A stretch of 64,000 nt of DNA, taken from the NCBI RefSeq assembly GCF_002101335.1, contig NZ_CP020773.1:1798001-1862000 (forward strand), given 5' to 3'. A program made the translations under genes and the position numbers. The DNA is from Staphylococcus lutrae. GTDB taxonomy: Bacteria; Bacillota; Bacilli; Staphylococcales; Staphylococcaceae. The notes beneath the pieces are model-generated. The model made no database searches and was not told the origin of the DNA. It worked only from the letters and a program-made list of their open reading frames with translations. Shown in pieces: positions 56,050 through 64,000 of this stretch (the first letter of the stretch is position 1; each line of letters opens with the position of its first letter).

Positions 56050-57372
56050 ATGCGTTTAACCATTTATCATACAAATGATATTCATAGTCATTTACATGCG
56101 TTTTCACGGATTACGGCATATTTAAAGACAGCACGTCAGCAATTGTCCCATCCTTCTCGTTATGTTGATATCGGTGATCATGTTGATTTGTCTTTACCAG
56201 TGACAGAAGCCACATTAGGGCAGCGCAATATACAATTGTTAAATGATGCAGGATGTGATGTCGCAACGCTTGGAAATAATGAAGGGATGACGATTTCTCA
56301 TGAAGCTTTGAATGCATTGTACGAAGCGGCACGATTCAAAGTCATTTGTGCGAATGTCTTAGATGAATCGGGACAATTACCTCAACATGTGGTTTCTTCA
56401 TATATTGAGGAAATTGAAGGGGTTCGTTTGATGTATGTGGCTGCAACGGCACCTTTCACACCCTTTTATCGTGCATTAGATTGGGTGGTGACAGACCCGC
56501 TTGATGCGATTAAGCAAGAGATTGCAGTACATCAAGGCGCATATGATGTGCTCATTGTATTAAGTCATGTGGGCCTCTTTTTTGATGAACGTCTATGTGA
56601 GGAAATTCCAGAAATTGATGTCATTTTCGGCGCACATACGCATCATTATTTCGAACGAGGTGAAGTGAGAAATGGTGTATTAATGGCTGCGGCAGGAAAA
56701 TATGGTCATTATTTAGGTGAGGTGACATTAGAAATTGATGAAGGTGTCGTTGTGGAGAAAAAGGCAACATTGCATGAACTTGAAGAATTACCACAAGTGA
56801 CTACTGATTTTGAATCGGAAGGGAAAGCGTTACTCAGCGATATTGTTGTGAACCAACCCATGACATTACAGCGGGCGACGAATTTTATTACTGAAGCGAG
56901 CTATTTATTAGCAGAAAGTGTGCATGAATTTACCCAAGCCGATTGTACGTTAATTAATGCAGGACTACTCGTTAAAGGGTATGACAAGAAAAAATTAACC
57001 GCATATGATATCCACCAGATGTTACCGCACCCCATTAATGTTGTACGTATTCAATTGACGGGTGCTGCGCTGAAAGAAGTCATTAAGAAAGCACGCGCGC
57101 AAGAGTATATGTACGAGCATGCGCAAGGCTTAGGTTTCAGGGGCGATATCTTTGGAGGATATATTTTGTTTCAGGCGGGCTATGTGTGCTCGAGTGACCG
57201 TTATTTTGTCGATGGGACAGAAATAGAAGATGAAGCGATGTACGTATTAGGAACTGTGGATATGTACACGTTTGGACGTTATTTCCCAACATTAAAAGGT
57301 GCGCGCATCACCTATTTAATGCCCGAATTCTTAAGAGATATTTTTAAAAACAAATTGTTAGCGATTTCATAG
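56050..57372 (+). CDS. Metallophosphatase, 5'-nucleotidase family
   Basis: The 440-residue protein has the calcineurin-type metal motifs: HTNDIHSH (start), GDHVD, GNNEG, SHVGL and GAHTHH. A 5'-nucleotidase C-terminal domain follows ([11 protein letters not shown]). No signal peptide, so cytosolic; resembles YunD. The ATG at 56050 follows GAGGCGAG. Substrate unknown. Confidence 0.86.
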   Translation: MRLTIYHTNDIHSHLHAFSRITAYLKTARQQLSHPSRYVDIGDHVDLSLPVTEATLGQRNIQLLNDAGCDVATLGNNEGMTISHEALNALYEAARFKVICANVLDESGQLPQHVVSSYIEEIEGVRLMYVAATAPFTPFYRALDWVVTDPLDAIKQEIAVHQGAYDVLIVLSHVGLFFDERLCEEIPEIDVIFGAHTHHYFERGEVRNGVLMAAAGKYGHYLGEVTLEIDEGVVVEKKATLHELEELPQVTTDFESEGKALLSDIVVNQPMTLQRATNFITEASYLLAESVHEFTQADCTLINAGLLVKGYDKKKLTAYDIHQMLPHPINVVRIQLTGAALKEVIKKARAQEYMYEHAQGLGFRGDIFGGYILFQAGYVCSSDRYFVDGTEIEDEAMYVLGTVDMYTFGRYFPTLKGARITYLMPEFLRDIFKNKLLAIS

Positions 57373-57454
57373 ACTGGAACAGAAGATTTTAATTTTTTGT
57401 AAATTTAGATATAATGAAGTTAGATCTATAAATTTTGGGAGGGTTTTCACTGTT

Positions 57455-58372
57455 ATGGCTACAAAAAATGAAGAAATTTTACGCAAACCAGATTGGCTTA
57501 AAATAAAGTTGAATACGAACGACAATTATACTGGTCTGAAAAAAATGATGCGTAAAAAAGGGCTCCATACTGTATGTGAAGAAGCGAAATGTCCAAATAT
57601 TCATGAATGTTGGGGAGACCGTCGTACAGCAACATTTATGATTTTAGGAGATGTCTGTACACGAGCGTGTCGTTTTTGCGCAGTTAAAACAGGCTTACCT
57701 AATGAATTAGATTTAGGGGAACCTGCACGTGTAGCGGATTCGGTTAAACAAATGAACTTAAAGCATGTCGTGATTACTGCTGTTGCACGTGATGATTTAA
57801 AAGACGCAGGTTCCAATGTATATGCCGAGACAGTTCGCAAAGTACGTGAGCTCAACCCGTTTACAACGATTGAAATCTTACCGTCAGACATGGGAGGCGA
57901 TTACGAAGCTTTGGCGACTTTGATGGCAGCACGTCCCGATATTTTGAACCATAATATCGAAACAGTGCGTCGTTTAACACCAAGAGTTCGTGCCCGTGCG
58001 ACGTACGATCGAACTTTAGAATTTTTACGTCGTTCTAAAGAGCTACAACCTGATATTCCAACAAAATCAAGTATTATGGTGGGGTTAGGCGAAACAATAG
58101 AAGAACTTCACGAAACAATGGATGATTTACGTGCAAGTGGTGTAGATATTTTAACAATTGGGCAGTATTTACAACCTTCGCGTAAACATTTAAAAGTTCA
58201 AAAATATTATACACCATTAGAGTTTGGTAAATTGCGTAAAGTGGCAATGGAAAAAGGCTTTAAACATTGTCAAGCGGGTCCATTAGTACGTAGTTCATAC
58301 CATGCAGATGAACAAGTGAACGAAGCTGCAAAAGAAAAACATCGACTTGGTGACGAACAACTTAAATTATAA
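57455..58372 (+). CDS. lipA: Lipoyl synthase LipA
   Basis: The 305-residue radical SAM enzyme has the auxiliary cluster motif [12 protein letters not shown] and the SAM cluster motif CTRACRFC. It inserts two sulfurs into octanoyl groups, and in staphylococci on GcvH. It links with GcvH (28944) and SUF in this window. RBS GGGAGGG. Confidence 0.97.
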   Translation: MATKNEEILRKPDWLKIKLNTNDNYTGLKKMMRKKGLHTVCEEAKCPNIHECWGDRRTATFMILGDVCTRACRFCAVKTGLPNELDLGEPARVADSVKQMNLKHVVITAVARDDLKDAGSNVYAETVRKVRELNPFTTIEILPSDMGGDYEALATLMAARPDILNHNIETVRRLTPRVRARATYDRTLEFLRRSKELQPDIPTKSSIMVGLGETIEELHETMDDLRASGVDILTIGQYLQPSRKHLKVQKYYTPLEFGKLRKVAMEKGFKHCQAGPLVRSSYHADEQVNEAAKEKHRLGDEQLKL

Positions 58373-58390
58373 GAACCAGGTGATTTATGT

Positions 58391-58756
58391 ATGATAAAAG
58401 TAGGAAATCATTATTTTGAATTGTTAACTTCATATAAAAATGGATTTAATGAAGATGATTTTATTGCAAGGTATTCAGAGATTTTGGATAAATATGACTT
58501 TGTGGTTGGGGATTATGGTTATGATCAACTGAGATTAAAGGGTTTTTATGAAGATTCGTATAAAAAAGCAGAATTCAACAAACGTTTTTCAACCATTCAG
58601 GATTATTTATATGAATATTGTAATTTTGGATGTGCCTACTTTGTTGTACGTCGACTTTCAAAAGCAGAAGTTGAGAAGCGGTTAGGATCGGATGCGTGGA
58701 TTGAGGAGAAAGACAAATTAAAAAACGTTAAAATCAAACCGACAATACAAGATTAA
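58391..58756 (+). CDS. yutD: YutD-family protein (DUF1027)
   Basis: The 121-residue protein follows lipA as in other Bacilli. It has YDFVVGDYGYDQLRLKGFY and IQDYLYEYCNFGCAYFV, the YutD pattern. Function unknown. RBS AACCAGGTG. Confidence 0.88.
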   Translation: MIKVGNHYFELLTSYKNGFNEDDFIARYSEILDKYDFVVGDYGYDQLRLKGFYEDSYKKAEFNKRFSTIQDYLYEYCNFGCAYFVVRRLSKAEVEKRLGSDAWIEEKDKLKNVKIKPTIQD

Positions 58757-58763
58757 TATAAAG

Positions 58764-58805
58764 GCCTTTCAATAGATTGGGGATGCCCCTATTGAAAGGC
58801 TTTTT
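58764..58805 (+). terminator. Terminator after yutD
   Basis: GCCTTTCAATAG pairs perfectly with CTATTGAAAGGC, followed by TTTTT. Confidence 0.93.
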
Positions 58806-58854
58806 AATGCCATCAACATGGTCGGGCATGCAATAGCGGCTTGTATCAAACGTA

Positions 58855-59121
58855 TTATTGTATCACTTCGTTTAAATAAGCGGTAATTTCATCGCCTTCA
58901 TCTTCGTTGACACCTAAAATATATGCGATATAGCCTGGTTCCGCTAAATCATCTGAACCAATGATTCCAAATTTGTTTGTTTGTGTATTCAGGACGAGGG
59001 TTTTTCCATAATGGCGATCGGTTTGAATCAACACAAGGTCGTAACGACTGATTTCGCCGACAAAGCCAACGAAACGAATTTGTGAAGGTTCAATATCATC
59101 GTATAAAAACATATCGATCAT
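58855..59121 (-). CDS. DUF3055-family protein
   Basis: The 88-residue acidic protein (IRFVGFVGEISRYDLVLI, TDRHYGKTLVLN) resembles DUF3055 of Bacilli. The ATG at 59121 follows AAAGGAG; longer frames run through that site. Function unknown. Confidence 0.78.
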   Translation of the reverse strand: MIDMFLYDDIEPSQIRFVGFVGEISRYDLVLIQTDRHYGKTLVLNTQTNKFGIIGSDDLAEPGYIAYILGVNEDEGDEITAYLNEVIQ

Positions 59122-59222
59122 ATCGGTAACTCCTTTAAAAATGATGTTATGCCAAGTATAGCGATAAATGAAGTTGTATGCAAAATTGTGATATGATAAG
59201 AAGGAATTGAGGTGACAGGAAA

Positions 59223-59654
59223 GTGTATTTTGTTGATAAATCCCAATTAGAAACAAAGATAAAATATTTACATCAGCTCACGGTAGATTATCCCGTTGTC
59301 AAATCGAACACATATGCATTCGAACGGGTTGCACAAATGCTTATCGAATCTTCAGTAGATATCGGTAATATGATTATTGATGCTTTTATTTTGAGAGATC
59401 CTGGTAATTATAAAGATGTGATTGATATTTTGGAACTCGAGGGCGTCATTTCCAAAGACACACAACAAGCGTTACACCGAACAATAGATGTACGCCGTCA
59501 GTTCGTCCATTTTTACGACCATTTAGAACCATCATCTCTCGTCCCTTTATTTGATGAGGTTCTTCCACATTATCAAAAGTTTATTGAAGAAGTTTTACTA
59601 TTTTTAGAGAATGAGCAGGTCCCTGTAACTGCATTTGGTAAAGGAGCGCAATAA
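59223..59654 (+). CDS. DUF86/HepT-like protein
   Basis: The 143-residue helical protein has the HEPN-type RxxxH motif in VRRQFVHFYDHL. HepT toxins pair with MNT nucleotidyltransferases, but none is adjacent, so a toxin role is doubtful. GTG start after GAGGTGACAGG. It is 3 nt from the phosphatase gene. Confidence 0.8.
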   Translation: MYFVDKSQLETKIKYLHQLTVDYPVVKSNTYAFERVAQMLIESSVDIGNMIIDAFILRDPGNYKDVIDILELEGVISKDTQQALHRTIDVRRQFVHFYDHLEPSSLVPLFDEVLPHYQKFIEEVLLFLENEQVPVTAFGKGAQ

Positions 59655-59657
59655 GTC

Positions 59658-60443
59658 ATGAAAGCATATCAAGGTTATTTAATCGATCTGGACGGCACGA
59701 TGTATAAAGGAACGCAAAAAATTGAAGGTGCGGCAGAATTTATTGATTACCTCAACGCGCAAGGTATTCCGCACCTGTATGTGACAAACAACTCAACTAA
59801 AGCTCCAGTGGATGTCGTAGAAAAATTGGCGACGATGGGGATTTCGGCACAACCAGAAGAAGTGATTACTTCAGCTATGGCAACGGCAGATTACATTCAG
59901 AGTGAACACCCAGATGCGACGGTGTACATGATTGGGGGTTCGGGGTTAGCGACAGCATTGGAAGAAGCCGGGTTGACGCTAAAGGACGATGTTCATGTCG
60001 ATTATGTGGTCGTTGGATTAGATGAAGCGATTACCTATAACAAATTAGCAACAGCGACATTAGCAGTGCAAAATGGTGCGACTTTTATTTCAACGAATCC
60101 AGATCCTTCTATACCTAAGGAGCAAGGCTTTTTACCTGGCAATGGCTCTATTACAAGTGTGGTGACGGTTTCATCAAAGCAATCCCCAATTTTTATTGGA
60201 AAGCCTGAGACGCCTATCATGGAAAAAGCATTGCAAGTCCTGCAGCTTAACAAAGAAGATGTTGCGATGATTGGAGATCTCTACGATACTGATATTATGG
60301 CAGGTATTCAGTTCGGTATAGATACCATTCACGTACAAACGGGCGTGACGACAAAAGAAGAAGTCATGAAACAGGACATTCCTGCGACTTATAGTGTTAA
60401 AGATTTAAACGAACTACGTGAGCAATTAATTAAAGGTGAGTGA
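59658..60443 (+). CDS. HAD-family phosphatase (NagD/YutF-like, TIGR01457)
   Basis: The 261-residue HAD IIA enzyme has [27 protein letters not shown] and [13 protein letters not shown]. These hydrolyse small phosphate esters or nucleotide monophosphates. Follows the DUF86 gene by 3 nt. Confidence 0.9.
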   Translation: MKAYQGYLIDLDGTMYKGTQKIEGAAEFIDYLNAQGIPHLYVTNNSTKAPVDVVEKLATMGISAQPEEVITSAMATADYIQSEHPDATVYMIGGSGLATALEEAGLTLKDDVHVDYVVVGLDEAITYNKLATATLAVQNGATFISTNPDPSIPKEQGFLPGNGSITSVVTVSSKQSPIFIGKPETPIMEKALQVLQLNKEDVAMIGDLYDTDIMAGIQFGIDTIHVQTGVTTKEEVMKQDIPATYSVKDLNELREQLIKGE

Positions 60444-60449
60444 TCAAAC

Positions 60450-61415
60450 ATGGAAAAAATTTTAGTAACCCGACGTATTCCACAAAAATTTATAGCACGT
60501 TTGGAAACTTTAGGTGAAGTAGAAATGTGGGATGATGACTTAACCCCCATGCCACGTGAAAAGTTTTTGGCAGCAGCTCAAGATAAAACAGCTTTACTTG
60601 TAACCCTAAGTGAAAAAATAGATCAAACCCTCTTTGAACATGCACCCCATTTGAAAATTGTCGCAAATATGGCAGTTGGATATGACAATATTGATGTACA
60701 AGCCGCAGCACAGCACCATGTACAAATCTCAAATACACCGCATGTCTTAAGTGAAACGACAGCTGAGTTAGGTTTTGCATTGATGATGGCTGCTTCTCGA
60801 CGTATCGTTGAAGCAGAAAAATATGTACAAGATGGCCAGTGGAAAAGTTGGGGACCTTACTTATTAGCAGGTAAAGACATTTATAATTCTAAAGTCGGTA
60901 TTTTTGGTATGGGTGAAATTGGGCGCGCTTTTGCACGTCGTTTGAAAGGGTTTCATGCTGATATTTTGTATCATAATCGTTCAAGAAATATGAAAGCTGA
61001 AAATGAATTGGGTGCATTTTACACATCATTTGAGCAATTAATTAAGGAAAGTGATTTTGTCATTTGCACGGCACCTTCAACACCGGAAACACAAAATATG
61101 TTCGACAAAGAAGTGTTTAAAAAAATGCGCAACGATGCCATTTTTGTCAATATTGGACGTGGTGATTTAGTAGTGGAAGAAGATTTAATTGAAGCAATTG
61201 CTACAGGAGAAATTGCGGGTTGTGGATTAGACGTTGTTCGGGATGAACCGATTCGTATGGATCATCCGTTGTTACAATATCCTAACGTTATTGTGACACC
61301 GCATATTGGAAGTGCAACCGTATTAACGCGTGACCAAATGATTCAAACTTGCCTGTTGAATATTAAAGATGTTTTAGAAGGGCAATCGCCGCGTAATGCC
61401 GTTTCGATTGACTAA
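60450..61415 (+). CDS. D-2-hydroxyacid dehydrogenase (glyoxylate/hydroxypyruvate reductase-like)
   Basis: The 321-residue NAD(P) enzyme has GIFGMGEIGRAFARR, NIGRGDLVVEEDL and PHIGSATVLTRDQM. It resembles staphylococcal glycerate dehydrogenase-like proteins (GyaR). Six nt after the HAD gene, so in operon. Confidence 0.88.
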   Translation: MEKILVTRRIPQKFIARLETLGEVEMWDDDLTPMPREKFLAAAQDKTALLVTLSEKIDQTLFEHAPHLKIVANMAVGYDNIDVQAAAQHHVQISNTPHVLSETTAELGFALMMAASRRIVEAEKYVQDGQWKSWGPYLLAGKDIYNSKVGIFGMGEIGRAFARRLKGFHADILYHNRSRNMKAENELGAFYTSFEQLIKESDFVICTAPSTPETQNMFDKEVFKKMRNDAIFVNIGRGDLVVEEDLIEAIATGEIAGCGLDVVRDEPIRMDHPLLQYPNVIVTPHIGSATVLTRDQMIQTCLLNIKDVLEGQSPRNAVSID

Positions 61416-61460
61416 ATCGCCGTACGTTTTGTTTTAGCCTATGAAATCTAAGACATGATT

Positions 61461-61506
61461 AAAAGCGTTGAGATGGTACCTTGGGTAGTGGTCATCTCAA
61501 CGCTTT
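61461..61506. terminator. Terminator after the dehydrogenase gene
   Basis: AAAGCGTTGAGATG pairs with CATCTCAACGCTTT. It could serve both strands. Confidence 0.85.
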
Positions 61507-61544
61507 ATGCATATGGAGGTGAACAAGATACAGTCATCATGCTG

Positions 61545-61787
61545 TTAGAAAACTTGTTCAACCTCTACAACGCCAGGGACTTCTTCGATTAATGCGCGCT
61601 CAATCCCAGCTTTTAAAGTAATCGTACTGCTTGGACATGTGCCACAAGCGCCGAGTAATTGTAGTTTTACAATACCGTCTTCAACATCGACAAGCTCACA
61701 ATCACCGCCATCACGTAATAAGAACGGACGTAACTTTTCGATGACTTCTGCAACTTGATCGTACATTGTCGCATTTTCAGTTGGCAT
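61545..61787 (-). CDS. NifU C-terminal-like Fe-S carrier
   Basis: The 80-residue protein is a stand-alone NifU C-terminal domain with the CxxC cluster site [16 protein letters not shown]. In S. aureus the related Nfu is a Fe-S carrier, which fits the suf genes in this window. RBS GAGGAGG on the minus strand. Confidence 0.92.
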   Translation of the reverse strand: MPTENATMYDQVAEVIEKLRPFLLRDGGDCELVDVEDGIVKLQLLGACGTCPSSTITLKAGIERALIEEVPGVVEVEQVF

Positions 61788-61889
61788 GAGTGATGCCTCC
61801 TCTCAAATTAAAAGGTTCATTTTATCCTTATTTTTTTATTATAATGGAATTGGTACAAAAAATCTATTGAATCACTGAGGGGGAGAATT

Positions 61890-62210
61890 ATGGAAAAAGT
61901 AAGTGTAGTGGTATATGGGGCGGAAGTCATCTGTGCGAGTTGTGTGAATGCACCAAGTTCGGAAAATACGTATGATTGGTTAAAGACATTATTGCCGAGA
62001 AAATATCCTAATATCCATTTTGAGTATACGTATATTGATATTATGGGAGCAGATGACGGGCTAACAGATCATGATCAACACTACATTGAACAAATACAAA
62101 ATGATGAATTGTTCTATCCGCTCGTGACGATGAATGATGAATACGTGGCAGACGGTTATATCCAACTCAAACCGATAAAACGTTTTATAGAAGAGCGATT
62201 CAATCTGTAG
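61890..62210 (+). CDS. yuzD: YuzD-family protein (DUF1462, thioredoxin fold)
   Basis: The 106-residue protein has GAEVICASCVNAPSS (CxxC) and NDELFYPLVTMNDE, the YuzD pattern. A disulfide reductase role is assumed. It is divergent from the nifU-like gene. RBS GAGGGGGAG. Confidence 0.85.
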   Translation: MEKVSVVVYGAEVICASCVNAPSSENTYDWLKTLLPRKYPNIHFEYTYIDIMGADDGLTDHDQHYIEQIQNDELFYPLVTMNDEYVADGYIQLKPIKRFIEERFNL

Positions 62211-62310
62211 TGAATGAAGTTTTGGAGGGGATAAACGCAAATGACTCCCCATGTTAGTAAGTCTTCTAAAATATCTTAATCATCTTTAAATGCTTAACAC
62301 ACCTTTACAA

Positions 62311-62339
62311 AAAAGCTCACTACATTAAAGTGAGCTTTT
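62311..62339 (+). terminator. Terminator after yuzD
   Basis: AAAAGCTCACT pairs with AGTGAGCTTTT (perfect 11-bp stem). Confidence 0.9.
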
Positions 62340-62395
62340 CCGTTTTATCGCTGCATAATACGAAATATTGAAATTTCGTTTGAAATAAAAATATC

Positions 62396-62464
62396 CTATT
62401 TTTGATGATGGACATAAATTGCTAAAGCACATTCTGAATGTTCCATTTGTTGAATAAAAGGCAT
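62396..62464 (-). pseudogene. C39-peptidase stub of a bacteriocin exporter
   Basis: A 22-codon frame reads MPFIQQMEHSECALAI and then stops. This is the start of bacteriocin-processing ABC transporters (QxxxSECGLAC with catalytic Cys). It begins 2 nt after the M50 stop, so it was probably the next gene of one operon. The rest has been lost. Confidence 0.55.
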
Positions 62465-62465
62465 T

Positions 62466-63425
62466 TTAGTTTTTATCATAAAGCGCTTTGTGATTTTTTA
62501 TTATATTTTCTGCTATGTTGATTTGGTATTCATCTAATATTTCATGTGTATGGTCACTTGCAAGATTCAAATATTTCTTTTCTTTATATTGCAGATAAAT
62601 ATTTAAATAGTAAAGACACTTTCCATATATGGGTGAAATAGAATCAAAATTTATCTCTTGTTCCGATTTTATCCCTAAGCCTACTAAATATAAATCTATA
62701 ATATTTTGTTCATACTTATTATTATATGTCTGTTTCATAGACTTTTGCATTACTTTACCATTTACGACACCATTTAAATAAACAACATTCCATTTAAACG
62801 TATCAGTTATCTCGAAAAATAATGCTTGATGATCATATAGGTTTAATGTCTCACTCGTGTATATAGAATGACTTAAATATGACTTATAGAAGTTGCTATT
62901 CTCTTTTTTTATTAATAACTCTAGAAAAGTATAACCATCATTACCTTTTATGAAGGGGAACAACGTGACAACCAAAATCACAATATTTAATATTAGAAAC
63001 ATATCTAAGTAAAAATTCTCAAAAATCAATTTAAATAAGCATACGATTACTATAGTAAGAACATTAAAGGTAGGACCTCCTAATGCATACCATATTAATT
63101 TCTCTACCTTTAAACCTTCTTTCCAATTGTCTTTATACATATTTGTTGCACCAACAGCTAAAAATACAGGATATGAAAAGTAAAAGTTATTTTTGATGAA
63201 TATCACTGATACTAATGAAATCATGTATAGTGACATCCCCTGGATTTTACCTATGAAAAAATGACCTAACTCATGAATTATAATAACTAATAGGCCAATT
63301 AAAATAAGGTTAGAAATAAGAATAAGTGTATCATTCTTAGAAATATAGGAAATAAGGATAAGTAATATAAACAATATTTCGTAAAACAAGACATTATAAA
63401 TAATGTTAATATATATTTTTTTCAT
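62466..63425 (-). CDS. M50-family site-2 metalloprotease
   Basis: The 319-residue membrane protein has about 6-7 helices. HELGHFFIG (about 50-58) is the HExxH zinc site and FIKGNDGYTFLEL (about 171) the second ND-type motif. It has a soluble helical C-terminal third. Such M50 proteins in bacteriocin loci mature or export peptides; a C39 stub follows. The region is strongly AT-rich and lies between yuzD and ndh, so it is probably acquired. Intact; its target is unknown. Confidence 0.76.
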   Translation of the reverse strand: MKKIYINIIYNVLFYEILFILLILISYISKNDTLILISNLILIGLLVIIIHELGHFFIGKIQGMSLYMISLVSVIFIKNNFYFSYPVFLAVGATNMYKDNWKEGLKVEKLIWYALGGPTFNVLTIVIVCLFKLIFENFYLDMFLILNIVILVVTLFPFIKGNDGYTFLELLIKKENSNFYKSYLSHSIYTSETLNLYDHQALFFEITDTFKWNVVYLNGVVNGKVMQKSMKQTYNNKYEQNIIDLYLVGLGIKSEQEINFDSISPIYGKCLYYLNIYLQYKEKKYLNLASDHTHEILDEYQINIAENIIKNHKALYDKN

Positions 63426-63766
63426 AATTAATAAACCATTTCTCTAAGCTCCCAGCTTCATAAAGTTTCTCCTATAGTTTATTTTGTGAGTATTCTCTAA
63501 TTATACGTGAGGGGTTTGTTTTTATAAAATAATATGAATATTTTATAAAAATCGATAAAAATTCAAGATGATTTGCCTCGGTTTTTTATTTTGAGAGTAA
63601 GGTTTATGTTCTAGCTTTTTTAAGTTAAAAGGTTTGAAGTGGTAGTAATGTCGGTGTAAGCGGGCGTTCTTTAGATGCATGTCTCAGCCAAAGACACGTG
63701 CACCAAACGTGATACAGTCAATAAAAGTGGTTAGATGTCACACGTGCCGTTGACTTAATAAAAAAA
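63426..63766. other. Gene-poor region between the M50 gene and ndh
   Basis: About 340 bases without a supported gene. The first 160 are very AT-rich; the rest has a GTGTCTCAGCC...GACACGTGC segment and no ribosome sites. It is probably the edge of the acquired segment. Confidence 0.4.
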
Positions 63767-63821
63767 GAGATGCGTCTTTTAAGCTTTCATTTTTCAATAG
63801 GCATTTTGAAAGACACATCTC
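63767..63821. terminator. Terminator of ndh
   Basis: GAGATGCGTCTTT and its complement GAAAGACACATCTC (one G-U type difference) pair around a loop; flanked by A and T runs so it may act in both directions. Confidence 0.7.
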
Positions 63822-63832
63822 AATGTTTGATA

Positions 63833-64000
63833 TTATCCGTTATGATGTTTATACAACCAGAGCACACCGGACTTCAATATAGAGGCTAAACGACCGGTCA
63901 CTGTCGTATCCATGAGGTAAGCAAACCCTTTTTTCTCACCTAAAGAGCCGAGAAAGCCTTGAATTTTAATTTCAGGCATTTTTTCAGGTAAATTTTTACC
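63833..64000 (-). CDS. ndh: Type II NADH dehydrogenase C-terminal end (partial)
   Basis: The last 55 residues read KNLPEKMPEIKIQGFLGSLG, followed by GFAYLMDTTVTGRLASILK and KHHNG. This is the C-terminal membrane-anchor part of NDH-2, the single-subunit NADH:menaquinone oxidoreductase. The rest lies beyond the window. Its place after yuzD matches S. aureus. Confidence 0.8.
   Translation of the reverse strand, partial: GKNLPEKMPEIKIQGFLGSLGEKKGFAYLMDTTVTGRLASILKSGVLWLYKHHNG

Noticed and set aside
59223..59654. HepT/MntA toxin-antitoxin system
   Set aside because: There is no MNT nucleotidyltransferase next to the DUF86 gene, which sits in a conserved housekeeping operon.

Overview
The window is a chromosomal segment of a low-GC, coagulase-positive staphylococcus. 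The gene order secG-est-rnr-smpB-ssrA, aroD to metNIQ, sufCDSUB and lipA-yutD, the S. aureus-like SufB and Est, a von Willebrand factor-binding protein and superantigen-like exotoxins point to the Staphylococcus intermedius group (S. pseudintermedius or a close relative). That is an inference; no 16S or MLST locus is present.

Layout. 1-4203 is housekeeping: secG end, est, rnr, smpB, tmRNA. 4188-17580 is an island integrated in the 3' end of ssrA. It is bounded by a 70-bp imperfect direct repeat and carries integrase, divergent repressor/Cro with operators, small regulatory genes, primase-helicase with an iteron origin, and a full HK97-type head module (portal, protease, capsid, connectors, HNH, TerS, TerL). 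It has no tail or lysis genes, which fits a capsid-forming phage-inducible island (cf-PICI). 17772-23616 is a virulence/surface region: DUF3923 protein, vWbp-like coagulase, two tandem superantigen-like exotoxins and an FmtA-like serine hydrolase. 23834-40408 is core metabolism: GNAT, Ohr, D-lactate dehydrogenase, AroD, a nitroreductase under a Fur-like box, thioredoxin-like and ArsC-like proteins, GcvH, a SAM-I riboswitch controlling metNIQQ, PopT (DUF368), and the SUF Fe-S cluster operon.

40624-54222 is an AT-rich accessory region. An intact IS21-family element with GGTAT target duplication is followed by an unusual RiPP (ribosomally made, modified peptide) locus. Its minus-strand operon is: 23-aa hydrophobic peptide, ABC exporter, S41-type peptidase remnant broken by an IS3-family element, 43-aa precursor-like peptide followed by a terminator, PqqD-like recognition protein, HPr-kinase-like protein, Msr-type ABC-F protein. 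Divergently on the plus strand are an Rgg-like regulator and a LanB-type dehydratase split by a -1 frame change at an A AAA AAG heptamer. An 88-bp copy of the IS21 left end lies on the far side and truncates a hydrolase gene. This mix (LanB without LanC; PqqD plus HPrK without a lasso cyclase; ABC-F and candidate Rgg/SHP signalling) does not match a RiPP class known to me and is the main candidate for an undescribed system, possibly decaying in this strain.

54343-64000 returns to core genes: DUF72, TauE-like, 5'-nucleotidase-like, lipA, yutD, DUF3055, DUF86, HAD phosphatase, D-2-hydroxyacid dehydrogenase, NifU-like, YuzD and the end of ndh. It is interrupted by an AT-rich M50 metalloprotease gene with a C39-transporter stub.
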